Shown piece after piece: positions 19,237 to 28,424 of a DNA stretch of 36,216 bases. The notes under the pieces are model-generated. The model worked only from the letters and a program-made list of their open reading frames with translations. It ran no database searches and was not told the DNA's origin. The first letter of the stretch is position 1, and every line of letters starts with the position of its first letter. This stretch comes from an uncultured Candidatus Saccharibacteria bacterium. Its GTDB lineage: Bacteria; Patescibacteriota; Saccharimonadia; Saccharimonadales; Saccharimonadaceae. The DNA lies in contig CAMZIV010000002.1 of the NCBI GenBank assembly GCA_947307355.1, forward strand, positions 1 through 36,216. The letters are read 5' to 3'. The position numbers and the translations under genes were made by a program.

Positions 19237-22182
19237 ATGAAGAAAAAATGGCTGACAGTGTTGTCGTTAGTGTTGTTGGTTGTTTTGTGCGTTTCGTATG
19301 CAAACGGGAACTTTGCTTTAGCAGAGAGGTTATGTAATGGTGCTGCTTGTTCTGGGACTGGAAATCAGAACCCGAGTGGTTCGGTTGCTGATTGTGGCAG
19401 TGCAGAGGAATTATCTTGGGCGTATAGTACGTGTTATGGAGCAACTTGGAGATATGAGGCATGGACATATGGTGATTCTCCACATACAATTTATGGTAAT
19501 GGCAAGTCGTATTCTGAGACTGCAACTATTGATGGAGAGGCTATTCAAATTTGTAAAAAGGCGGGCGGGTACTATCGTTATGCTATGGTGAATAGATTTA
19601 CTGGAGAACAAACTGGGGTGTTAAAATTGAGTGGCCATGGTGGTTCCTTTGAATCACAAATGTTGGGTGGAAAGATGCCTTATCGTGATTCAAAAATGAC
19701 AAATGGTGGTAAAGATTGGAATGAAGTGGTAAATGCGTATGCGGACGCAGAGGCTAAATATGGAGATTTTGGACCAGGTCTTGTTAGTGGTAGTGGCTTA
19801 ACTTGGTTCTGTGCAACAGAAGGTGGTGATCCTGGCGATGACATACATCATTGTGAAGGGTCTTGTGAATGTGAGGGTATTTCTGTGCCTAATGGTTATA
19901 ATGCTTCTGTAGCTAACGGTAGCAGCAGTATGGAAGGATGGTCTTCAGTAAGAACTCAGGTTAAAAACTTAAACTCCGGAGACTTTACCAATAATGATCT
20001 ATGGTTAAAACCAACTGATTCTGTATTGTGGAGACATTGTTATTTTCCTGGTATGCAGGTTGTAAGTGATAAAAAAGTTACAACGAGTCATTCAGAACAT
20101 TCGGAGACTGTGCCGCTTACTAATGCCGATGAACCAACGCCAGACCCAACGGATTTTTCATTATCAAATTCTACGCTTGGTAATTTAAATGGTTGGAGTA
20201 GTGCTTATAAAATAACCGATAAAAATGGGAATAGTAGTAGTATTTCATACGATTTTGGAGATTATAATGTTAAGCGAGTTGATCACCCTTATAATGTTGA
20301 CCCGAGTTGGGTAGGTCATACTTATACCGAAACATCCGATTTGTCTCTGAATACGTGGTATCATGCAAAGGCTAATGCAGGAGTGGAGCACAAATGGGAT
20401 TGTACGTGGACACGTAAGATTACAGCCGCTAATCCAGAAAATGAACCAAGCTGTGCTGTTTACGGTTGTTATTTGCAAAATGGATTAGGATTCTCAAATA
20501 TCCCAGATAAGAATGTTTGCGAAAGCAGTGGCGGTACTTGGAAAGTTATGAGTTATAAGGATCCTTGTATGATAGAATCAACAACTAACTATACTTGTAG
20601 CCACGGTAAAAAATTATACTATGAAAAAACAAGCCCGGACACGTCTATGTATAGCGGCGATAAAAGTAGCGAATCCGCTACAGTGTATGTGCCTTATAAC
20701 TTTAACATGTCTGGTAGTGTAAAGATAAAAACGGGTAGTGGCAACGTGGTATATGCTGGAGAAACGGCAAAACTAGAAGATGCTGAAGTACATTTGAGCA
20801 ATAAGGAAAATTTGGAAACTAAGGGTGTGTATGCGACTAAAGCTCCAATCGTAAAAGCAAAGTATATTACATATGTTTCCGATATTAATGATACTGGGAA
20901 AACAAACCCTAGTAATGGCACTATAAGAACTGGTGATGTTATGGAAAGAAAAGACCAGAATGGCAACTGGTTGGCATTGGAACCTGAAGGTGCGAGCGCA
21001 ACTTGGGCAGTTCCAGTAACCAGCGTGAATGTTGACGATACTACTGCTGGTAGATGGTTCTGTGTTGCGTTATTGGTATATCCATCTAGTAGTGGGATCG
21101 ATAGGCAGATGGATGCTGAAGGCAATAGAACCTGGGGTATGTCTCAAATAGACTGCAAACAGATTGCTAAGCGTCCAACAGTACAGGTTTGGGGTGGTAG
21201 CTTATTCTCCAACGGTAATATTACAACGTCGAGGGCAGAAAAGAATAATTTGAATGGGTTTGCGGATAGAAGTTATAAGATTAGTGGGGTGAGCGGTGCA
21301 AATGTCTTTGGCTCTTGGGATGAATTAAGTGTAATGACGATAGGTTTGAATCAAAAATTTGGTTCTGGTGCTGGAACGGCGGATAGACAACTCGGAGGAT
21401 GGACAGGTGTGGGACGTTATGAAAAGAAAGAAGTAGATGCAGGCTTTTGCAAATATGAATCGCCACTTACCTTTGCAAACTATGCAAAAAAAGGTAAACA
21501 AATATGTGGTGTTACCAAAAATGCGACTGGTCAGTTTAGTAAGGCAGGAATTATCGTAGAAAAAGAATCGTATGTAACGAGTATCACGAATGGTAAAAAG
21601 CCTTCTGGTGGTTCTGTGGGGAATGCTCCATTTCAGCTAGGCGTAGGCGGCACTTATAGCGTGGTCACATCGGCTACTGGAAAACAATTCCTTTACACAA
21701 TTGGTAACGGGGATATTCATATTACTACTTCTGAGATTGCTTTAGGACAAACTTATATTGTTCAGTCTACTGGTGGCAGCGTGTTTATTGAGGGTAATAT
21801 TACCTACAAAGATGGTGCTGTTAATGCGGATGAAATTCCAAAATTAATTGTTTATGCTAAAAATGATATCAAAATAAACTGTAGTGTAAATCGTGTTGAT
21901 GCTGCATTGATTGCAGAAAATACCGTAGATACTTGTAGAGACTCTAACAATATAAATGATGCTAAACGCTCCAATCAATTAGTAATTAACGGTACTGTAA
22001 TTGCAAATAAGATTAATTTGAAACGTACTTATGGTGCAGGTGCAGGCATTTATTCTAGTATCCCAGCAGAAATCATCAACTATGATAGTTCGCTCGTGAT
22101 GTGGGCCAGGAGCCGTGCAGATACTACCCAAACTGGTACACTCAACGAGACTTACACGCACGAGCTCGCTCCGCGCTATTAG
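19237..22182 (+). CDS. Large secreted Cys-containing surface protein (981 aa), function unknown
   Basis: Signal peptide; many paired Cys; C-terminal repetitive beta-rich stretch GDIHITTSEIALG...SVFIEGNITY...LVINGTVIANKINLKRTYG...; TAAAAT 6 nt before ATG. Confidence 0.75.
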   Translation: MKKKWLTVLSLVLLVVLCVSYANGNFALAERLCNGAACSGTGNQNPSGSVADCGSAEELSWAYSTCYGATWRYEAWTYGDSPHTIYGNGKSYSETATIDGEAIQICKKAGGYYRYAMVNRFTGEQTGVLKLSGHGGSFESQMLGGKMPYRDSKMTNGGKDWNEVVNAYADAEAKYGDFGPGLVSGSGLTWFCATEGGDPGDDIHHCEGSCECEGISVPNGYNASVANGSSSMEGWSSVRTQVKNLNSGDFTNNDLWLKPTDSVLWRHCYFPGMQVVSDKKVTTSHSEHSETVPLTNADEPTPDPTDFSLSNSTLGNLNGWSSAYKITDKNGNSSSISYDFGDYNVKRVDHPYNVDPSWVGHTYTETSDLSLNTWYHAKANAGVEHKWDCTWTRKITAANPENEPSCAVYGCYLQNGLGFSNIPDKNVCESSGGTWKVMSYKDPCMIESTTNYTCSHGKKLYYEKTSPDTSMYSGDKSSESATVYVPYNFNMSGSVKIKTGSGNVVYAGETAKLEDAEVHLSNKENLETKGVYATKAPIVKAKYITYVSDINDTGKTNPSNGTIRTGDVMERKDQNGNWLALEPEGASATWAVPVTSVNVDDTTAGRWFCVALLVYPSSSGIDRQMDAEGNRTWGMSQIDCKQIAKRPTVQVWGGSLFSNGNITTSRAEKNNLNGFADRSYKISGVSGANVFGSWDELSVMTIGLNQKFGSGAGTADRQLGGWTGVGRYEKKEVDAGFCKYESPLTFANYAKKGKQICGVTKNATGQFSKAGIIVEKESYVTSITNGKKPSGGSVGNAPFQLGVGGTYSVVTSATGKQFLYTIGNGDIHITTSEIALGQTYIVQSTGGSVFIEGNITYKDGAVNADEIPKLIVYAKNDIKINCSVNRVDAALIAENTVDTCRDSNNINDAKRSNQLVINGTVIANKINLKRTYGAGAGIYSSIPAEIINYDSSLVMWARSRADTTQTGTLNETYTHELAPRY

Positions 22183-22200
22183 TATGCTATAATTATCTTT

Positions 22201-23550
22201 ATGAAGAGTAGGAGTCAATTTGTTTGCCAGCAGTGCGGTGCTGTTTATGCCAAATGGGTTGGGCAGTGCTCTAATTGTAATGCTTGGAATTCCCTCGTGG
22301 AGCAAGTGGCGGAAACCGCCGCCGAGAAAAAATCTGCTTTAGAAAAAGGGAAATTGTCTGGCAAAAAACTTGATTTTGTTAAAATTAAATCGATTATTCC
22401 GTCTGATGAAAAAGCACGGCTCGTAACGAATTTTTCGGATTTAGACACGGTGCTTGGTGGCGGGATTTTGAAAGGCTCAGTATTGCTTCTCGCTGGCCAG
22501 CCGGGCATCGGTAAATCTACGCTGCTCATGCAAATTTGTGCCGAAATCGCAAAGGGCCACAATGTGCTTTATATTTCTGGTGAGGAAAGTGCAGGGCAAG
22601 TGAAGCTTCGCGCGGAGAGACTTGGGGCGAGTAGTGATAAACTAAACTTCGCTTCGTCTACTTCCGGTAATGATATTTCAAAAACAATTGAGTCTGGTGA
22701 GTTTGACCTGGTAATTGTGGATTCGATTCAGACCTTGGCGATGGATGAAATATCTTCTGCACCTGGTACTGTATCGCAAGTGACAAATTGTGGCAACTTG
22801 ATTATTCGCGCAGCAAAGGCTACGGATACTGCGGTGGTGATTGTGGGCCATGTGACAAAAGAGGGAACTTTGGCTGGTCCAAAAGTCATAGAGCACTTGG
22901 TGGATGTAGTTTTGAATTTTGAGGGTGATAGGTATGGTGGATTTAAAACAGTGCGGGCGGTGAAAAATCGTTTTGGTTCTACCAATGAAGTTGCGATTTT
23001 TGAAATGTTTTCCGATGGTCTACATGAAGTAGAAAATCCGTCGGCGGCGCTTCTAGCGGAGCGTACTAATACTGATGGTTCAATAATTCTAGCGACTCTT
23101 GAAGGGAACCGTCCGATTTTGGTTGAGATACAAGCACTTGCAACACCAACAAATTTTGGCTATCCAAAACGTACAGCGAGTGGATTTGATATTAATCGTT
23201 TGAATTTACTTATTGCCGTGATTGAACGAAGAACTAAATTGAAATTGTCTGACAAAGATATATTTATTAACGTAGTTGGTGGTATGAAGTTGAATGATTC
23301 GGCGGCGGACCTTGCGGTCTGTATGGCGATCGCTTCGGCAGTGGCTGGCAGAAAACTTGGCGAAGAATATGTAGTGTTTGGTGAGGTGGGGCTGGGTGGA
23401 GAAATTCGCTCGGCATTTCGGGCAGACCAAAGAATTGCCGAAGCAAAGAAACTTGGGTTTAAACATGCGATTGCGCCAGCAACGATACGCGACAAATTTG
23501 TCACGCCGGTAAAAGACCTGCGTGAAACTCTCATTAAGTATGTAAAATAA
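22201..23550 (+). CDS. radA: DNA repair protein RadA
   Basis: C4 zinc finger FVCQQCGAVYAKWVGQCSNCNAWNSL; AGQPGIGKSTLLMQ; KNRFGSTNEVAIFEM; Lon-like C-terminal domain. Confidence 0.97.
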   Translation: MKSRSQFVCQQCGAVYAKWVGQCSNCNAWNSLVEQVAETAAEKKSALEKGKLSGKKLDFVKIKSIIPSDEKARLVTNFSDLDTVLGGGILKGSVLLLAGQPGIGKSTLLMQICAEIAKGHNVLYISGEESAGQVKLRAERLGASSDKLNFASSTSGNDISKTIESGEFDLVIVDSIQTLAMDEISSAPGTVSQVTNCGNLIIRAAKATDTAVVIVGHVTKEGTLAGPKVIEHLVDVVLNFEGDRYGGFKTVRAVKNRFGSTNEVAIFEMFSDGLHEVENPSAALLAERTNTDGSIILATLEGNRPILVEIQALATPTNFGYPKRTASGFDINRLNLLIAVIERRTKLKLSDKDIFINVVGGMKLNDSAADLAVCMAIASAVAGRKLGEEYVVFGEVGLGGEIRSAFRADQRIAEAKKLGFKHAIAPATIRDKFVTPVKDLRETLIKYVK

Positions 23551-23650
23551 TACCATACGGGGTATTTCGGAGCGCGGCAGCGCGAGAGTTAGCGCCGGCC
23601 GCCCATGGCGATGGGCCGGCCGGACGCGGCCCCGGACGGTATTATTTTAC
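23542..23650. repeat. Long GC-rich inverted-repeat structure between convergent radA and ruvA
   Basis: Perfect 13-bp arms GTAAAATAATACC/GGTATTATTTTAC enclosing nested stem CCGGCCGCCCAT-GGCG-ATGGGCCGGCCGG. Confidence 0.85.
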
Positions 23651-24219
23651 TTACGTAATGCAAGTTTAATACGGTCTTCTACTGGCAATGACTTGTCGAT
23701 ATTTTCGAGGGCGAGAGTAGCTTCTTTTAGTGGGAAGCCAAGAGCAATAAGCGCGTCCAGGGCTTCGTCTGTTTTTTCGGTAGCAGTAGCAAGAGTGGCA
23801 GTAGTACCATAGTGAGAAGGAATACCGACTTTGTCGCGAAGATCTACAATTACGCGTTCGGCGGATTTTTTGCCGACGCCGGATGCTTTTGCGATGAAGG
23901 CTGCGTCTGCATTAGCTATGGCATTACGGACTTCTTCGGCTTCGGCAAGTGAAAGAATGGCGATGCCGGCTTTTGGCCCAACGCCTTGTACGGAAATTAG
24001 AAGTTCAAAGAGTTTTTTGGCAGTAAGGGAAGAAAAGCCATAGAGTTCCTCCGCGTTTTCACGAATGGAATGATAAGTAAAGAATTTACGCTCTTCGTTT
24101 AATGTGACGTTTTCAAAGTCTGGAGTAGGAATGGTGATTTCATAGCCAATTCCGTGGACATCAACAATAATTGAGTTTCCGAATTTTTCGACTATTTTGC
24201 CTTCCACGTGTGCAATCAT
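23647..24219 (-). CDS. ruvA: Holliday junction DNA helicase subunit RuvA
   Basis: MIAHVEGKIVEKFGNSIIVDVHGIGYEI; LISVQGVGPKAGIAILS; ASGVGKKSAERVIVDLRDK. Confidence 0.95.
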   Translation of the reverse strand: MIAHVEGKIVEKFGNSIIVDVHGIGYEITIPTPDFENVTLNEERKFFTYHSIRENAEELYGFSSLTAKKLFELLISVQGVGPKAGIAILSLAEAEEVRNAIANADAAFIAKASGVGKKSAERVIVDLRDKVGIPSHYGTTATLATATEKTDEALDALIALGFPLKEATLALENIDKSLPVEDRIKLALRK

Positions 24220-24231
24220 ATGTCGATTATA

Positions 24232-24310
24232 GCACGAAATAACCGTTTAGAGTTTGTAAAGACTTGGCCATAGCGGCCCGGAGCGCAAACTTGAAACGGT
24301 TATTTCGTGC
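24232..24310. repeat. 17-bp perfect inverted repeat between ruvC and ruvA
   Basis: GCACGAAATAACCGTTT (24232-24248) and AAACGGTTATTTCGTGC (24294-24310), 45-nt spacer with further pairing. Confidence 0.95.
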
Positions 24311-24782
24311 TTAGTTGCATGAGTGAGTGCGTAATAGCGGCGGCAAGAGCGTCGGCGGCATCATCGGGACGCGGTTTTTTCTCTAGGCCGAGGTGGAGTT
24401 TTACCATTTCCTGCATTTGTGGTTTGCCGGCAGAACCGTAGCCGGTGAGAGTCTTTTTAATTTCGTTTGGTGTATATTCAAACACTGGAATATTACGTTG
24501 GGCGGCAGTGAGAAGCACGAGGCCACGAGCCTCGGCTACTGCGATACCAGTAGTGATATTTTTAGAAAAGAAAAGCTTTTCTACAGATATCACGTCTGGT
24601 TTGCACGTATCGAACACTTCCTGTAAAGAATTATAGAGTTCTTTTAATCGGCCTGGTAAAGGTGCGTTCATTTCGGTAGTAATTACTCCAAAATCGAGAG
24701 CTCTCGCATTACTGCGAGAGCTCGTTTCGATTAGGCCGAAGCCTGTGATACCAATACCAGGATCGATACCTAAGATTTTCAT
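24300..24782 (-). CDS. ruvC: Crossover junction endodeoxyribonuclease RuvC
   Basis: MKILGIDPGIGITGFGLIE; SVEKLFFSKN; KPRPDDAADALAAAITH. Confidence 0.96.
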   Translation of the reverse strand: MKILGIDPGIGITGFGLIETSSRSNARALDFGVITTEMNAPLPGRLKELYNSLQEVFDTCKPDVISVEKLFFSKNITTGIAVAEARGLVLLTAAQRNIPVFEYTPNEIKKTLTGYGSAGKPQMQEMVKLHLGLEKKPRPDDAADALAAAITHSLMQLSTK

Positions 24783-24783
24783 G

Positions 24784-25758
24784 TTATTTCATGAGTTCTT
24801 TGATTAGGTCTTCGTATGTGCTACTATTCATCACTTCGTTAACAGCGTCTTTTGCAGCATCTTCACCATACTTGGTGGTGAGGATTTTTACGAATTCGTT
24901 CCAGTTGGTTCTGACGGTGGTAGAATCACCTTCGAACTTGAGTGGAAGAACTTCGGATGGCTTTGGAAGATTGTCATCTCTCCAGGAAGTGAGAGCACTC
25001 TTCTTGCTGGTGTATTCGCTATAAAGGCTAGAATAACCAGTGGTTGCCTTGTCGTATTCTTGGTAAGCTTTGTAAACTTCAAGAGCTTTGGTTTTCCATT
25101 GTTCACCAAAGGCTTTGAAGGTATCGTTGCCAGAGTTGATAGCATAGTTTGCCACAGTGTTGATTTTGTCTTCGGTTGCACTGTAGAAGCTGAAGCCATC
25201 GGAATCATAAACGAACTTGTGCCAGCTGTCATAAACGTCGAGAGTTTTGGCAGTGTCGTCGTTTACACTAGAAGTGGCTTTCTTGAATTCATCATAGAAT
25301 TTGTCGAATTTAGCTTTGACGTCGCCGTCGTGAGCTACGCCAGAAGTGCCAGCAAGTTGGTTAACTTTGTCGATAGTGTCTTTTGAGACAGCTGATTTAC
25401 AATCTGCAACACGGCTACTATAGGTAGAGGTGCCAGCCCAGTCGTCATTAACGTCTTCTACAACGTCTAGACAATCGTCGTAATCATAGTAAAAGTCACT
25501 GATTTTGTCATCGAGATCTTTTGCTAGGGTGTAAGATTCTTTGTAATCAACTTTGTTTAGAACAATTACTAGTACAACTGCTACGATGATGCCGATTAGG
25601 GCAACACCACCAACGCATGACCAGATAATTATGTTTTTCTTTTTCTTTGGATCCATTGGCTTCTTCTCTTTAGGAGCTTCAGCTTTTGGAGTTTCTTTTG
25701 GGGCTTCGGCTGGTTGTGCAGCTTCCACCTTTTCTGCAGGTTTCTTTTCCTCGCTCAT
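24784..25758 (-). CDS. Hypothetical membrane protein with Lys/Pro/Ala-rich N-terminus, one TM and a large extracytoplasmic domain
   Basis: NIIIWSCVGGVALIGIIVAVVLVIVLN TM segment; SD AAAAGGA. Confidence 0.75.
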   Translation of the reverse strand: MSEEKKPAEKVEAAQPAEAPKETPKAEAPKEKKPMDPKKKKNIIIWSCVGGVALIGIIVAVVLVIVLNKVDYKESYTLAKDLDDKISDFYYDYDDCLDVVEDVNDDWAGTSTYSSRVADCKSAVSKDTIDKVNQLAGTSGVAHDGDVKAKFDKFYDEFKKATSSVNDDTAKTLDVYDSWHKFVYDSDGFSFYSATEDKINTVANYAINSGNDTFKAFGEQWKTKALEVYKAYQEYDKATTGYSSLYSEYTSKKSALTSWRDDNLPKPSEVLPLKFEGDSTTVRTNWNEFVKILTTKYGEDAAKDAVNEVMNSSTYEDLIKELMK

Positions 25759-25883
25759 AGAAAATCCTTTTATAGTTAGTATATAGGTTAATCATATAAT
25801 TTTTTTCCCTATAATAAAAGGGTTGAAATTTTGCGAATAGTGTGGTAAAATAACGGGTAATTGTCTAATAATAAAGGTAAAAT

Positions 25884-26366
25884 ATGAGTTTTTCTATTCT
25901 AAAGCAAATTGGTGACGCACAAAAGAAGAAAGCTGTTGTGGATGTGCGTTCTGGTGATACCGTAAAAGTCACTCAAAAAATTAAGGAAGGTGAGAAATTC
26001 CGTCTTCAGGTATTTGAAGGTGTTGTAATTCGTGTAGACCGTAAAGAATCTCACACTGCCCGCATCGTAGTACGCAAAGTTACCTCTGGTGTTGGTGTTG
26101 AGAAGAGCTATCTCATCCACTCTCCACTCGTAGAGAAAATTGAGATTACCAAGCGTTCTAAGGTTCGCCGCAACAATCTTTCTTATCTTCGTGCACGTTC
26201 TGGTAAGTCCGCTCGTCTTTCTGCAAAGGATTTCGATCGCGCAGCTGTGAATGATGTAAAGATTGAAGAAGAAGCTCCTGAAGTTGAAGTTGTTGAAACT
26301 CCAGCAGAAGAAGTAAAAGAAGAAGCTCCAGCTACCGAATCTCCAGCCGAAGAAAAAGCTGAGTAA
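25884..26366 (+). CDS. rplS: 50S ribosomal protein L19 with acidic Glu/Ala/Pro-rich C-terminal extension
   Basis: SGDTVKVTQKIKEGEKFRLQVFEGVVIRV...KVRRNNLSYLRARSGKSARL then ~50 aa acidic tail. Confidence 0.95.
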   Translation: MSFSILKQIGDAQKKKAVVDVRSGDTVKVTQKIKEGEKFRLQVFEGVVIRVDRKESHTARIVVRKVTSGVGVEKSYLIHSPLVEKIEITKRSKVRRNNLSYLRARSGKSARLSAKDFDRAAVNDVKIEEEAPEVEVVETPAEEVKEEAPATESPAEEKAE

Positions 26367-26375
26367 TTAGTTTTT

Positions 26376-26407
26376 AAGAGAGCCTGGCAAAACCAGGCTC
26401 TTTTTTG
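26376..26407 (+). terminator. Intrinsic terminator after rplS
   Basis: GAGCCTGG-CAAAA-CCAGGCTC-TTTTTT. Confidence 0.93.
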
Positions 26408-26420
26408 TTATAATGACGGT

Positions 26421-27380
26421 ATGGCGATTTTGGGAATCGATGAAGTAGGGCGTGGACCTCTGGCTGGACCGCTAGTAATTGGAGCGGTAATTTTGCCAGA
26501 TGAAAAACCGGAATGGGTGAGTGAACTTCGCGATTCCAAGAAACTAACTCCAAAGAAACGTGAGAAACTTTCTGAGATTATTTTGGCTGAGGCCCCAGCT
26601 ACAGGACTTGGTTGGGTTTCACCAGCGGAGTTGGATGATTTAGGTATGACTGAGGCGCTGCGCGTTGCTACTAGTCGTGCCGTGAAGTCTGTGCAATCAC
26701 TTCACGTACCTTTTTCACAGATAATAATTGATGGAAAAATTAATTTCTTGGGCCATACGCCGCTTGCAAAATTTGTATCTACGATGGTAAAGGCCGATGA
26801 TTTGATAAAAGAAGTTTCGGCAGCGTCGATTATTGCTAAAGTTGCTAGGGATAATTATATGAAGGAAGCAGGGGAAAGATTCCCTGGATACGGTTTTGAA
26901 AAAAATGCCGGCTATGGCACAGCTTTGCATATGGAAGCGGTTTCAAAACTTGGTGTTACGCCTGAGCATCGCAAGAGTTTTGAGCCAATAAAAAGTATGG
27001 TTGGGTTTTCGCGCGGGGAAGTGGCCCGAAAGAATACGTCTTTTACTGGTGCACTAGGGGAAGAAGCAGTAGTAAAGTATTTGCTAGGATTGGGACATGA
27101 AATAGTGGCACGGAATTTTAAAACATATTTTTATGAGATTGATATTGTGTCGGTACTAGGTGGAGAGATTTATTTTACGGAAGTAAAATACCGTAAGAAT
27201 AGTAGTCGTGGCGGTGGTTTGGCAGCAATAGACTCGAAGAAAAGATCGCAAATGAAATATGCGGCGGAATGTTTTTTAAAATACCACGCTAGGGAATTCG
27301 GTTTGATGCAACCATTGCTGGCTGCAGCAGCAGTGGAGGGGGAAGATTTTGAAGTGAAAGACTGGTTAATTATACGTTGA
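26421..27380 (+). CDS. rnhB: Ribonuclease HII fused to a YraN/UPF0102 endonuclease-like domain
   Basis: N-terminal AILGIDEVGRGPLAGPLVIGAVIL, DSKKL; C-terminal GALGEEAVVKYLLGLGHEIVARNFKTYFYEIDIV...IYFTEVKYRKN. Confidence 0.93.
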   Translation: MAILGIDEVGRGPLAGPLVIGAVILPDEKPEWVSELRDSKKLTPKKREKLSEIILAEAPATGLGWVSPAELDDLGMTEALRVATSRAVKSVQSLHVPFSQIIIDGKINFLGHTPLAKFVSTMVKADDLIKEVSAASIIAKVARDNYMKEAGERFPGYGFEKNAGYGTALHMEAVSKLGVTPEHRKSFEPIKSMVGFSRGEVARKNTSFTGALGEEAVVKYLLGLGHEIVARNFKTYFYEIDIVSVLGGEIYFTEVKYRKNSSRGGGLAAIDSKKRSQMKYAAECFLKYHAREFGLMQPLLAAAAVEGEDFEVKDWLIIR

Positions 27381-28359
27381 ATTTGAATTCAACCACGTCG
27401 CCGTCTTGCATGACGTAGGTTTTGCCCTCGGTGCGGAGTTTGCCAGCGGCTTTTACGGCTTGTTCGGAGCCGAGTTCTTTGAGATCGCTATAGTTACAAA
27501 TTGATGCGGCGATGAAACCACGTTCAAAATCGGTATGAATGGTGCCGGCGGCCTGTGGGGCGGTGGCGCCTTTTTTGATGGTCCAAGCGCGGCACTCTTT
27601 TTTGCCGGCGGTAAGGAAAGATTGTAACCCAAGTGTGGTGTAAGCGGCCTTGATAAGTTCGCCAAGAGCGTCGTCTTTTACGCCATAACTTTCGAGGAAT
27701 TCTTTGCGTTCATTACGGTTCATGCCGGACATTTCTTCTTCGAGTTTGGCGTTTACAAAGATGGCTTCGGCTGGTTTTACGAGGTCTTTTAATTGCGATT
27801 GCAAGTTTTCGTCGGTGAGGCCATTTTCATCCACATTAAACATATAAATTACTGGTTTATCTGTAAGATATGGAATGTTTTCGTCGGCAGGATCTTTTTT
27901 TCTTTTGGCTTCTACTTTTGCTTTGGTCTCTTCATCAGCGAGTTGAAGCTCGAGATTAATAATATCGATATCGTCTTTGGCTTGCGCGACAATATCTTCT
28001 TCGATTTTATTGTCGGCACGAACGATGTCGTTGTTTACAAAAGCGCGAACTACATGACAGATGGCTTGGCATTCGCGAATGTGAGCAAGGAACTTGTTGC
28101 CAAGACCTTCGCCTTTAGACGCACCAGCGACAAGGCCAGCAATATCTACAAATTCTACGGTTGCTGGAACGATTTTGTCGGTTTCGTACATTTTGGCAAG
28201 AACGTCTAGGCGTTCGTCTGGAACTGGAACGATACCGACGTTTGGCTCGATGGTAGCAAAAGGATAGTTGGCAGCGAGTGCGCCAGCATTTGTAAGTGCG
28301 TTAAATAGTGTGGACTTACCAACATTAGGAAGTCCAACGATTCCGATCTTTAAATTCAT
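27370..28359 (-). CDS. ychF: Ribosome-binding ATPase/GTPase YchF (OLA1 family)
   Basis: MNLKIGIVGLPNVGKSTLFNALTNAG; YPFATIEPNVGIVPVPDERL; TGS domain end. Confidence 0.96.
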   Translation of the reverse strand: MNLKIGIVGLPNVGKSTLFNALTNAGALAANYPFATIEPNVGIVPVPDERLDVLAKMYETDKIVPATVEFVDIAGLVAGASKGEGLGNKFLAHIRECQAICHVVRAFVNNDIVRADNKIEEDIVAQAKDDIDIINLELQLADEETKAKVEAKRKKDPADENIPYLTDKPVIYMFNVDENGLTDENLQSQLKDLVKPAEAIFVNAKLEEEMSGMNRNERKEFLESYGVKDDALGELIKAAYTTLGLQSFLTAGKKECRAWTIKKGATAPQAAGTIHTDFERGFIAASICNYSDLKELGSEQAVKAAGKLRTEGKTYVMQDGDVVEFKFNV

Positions 28360-28367
28360 AACCAACC
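28340..28367. repeat. Direct repeat copy A (parental ychF 5' end)
   Basis: ATTCCGATCTTTAAATTCATAACCAACC, identical 28 nt at 29061-29088. Confidence 0.95.
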
Positions 28368-28424
28368 TGTGATATCTGTTATTGTAGGTATAATTATAAC
28401 ATATCTTAATGTATAATATAAGGC

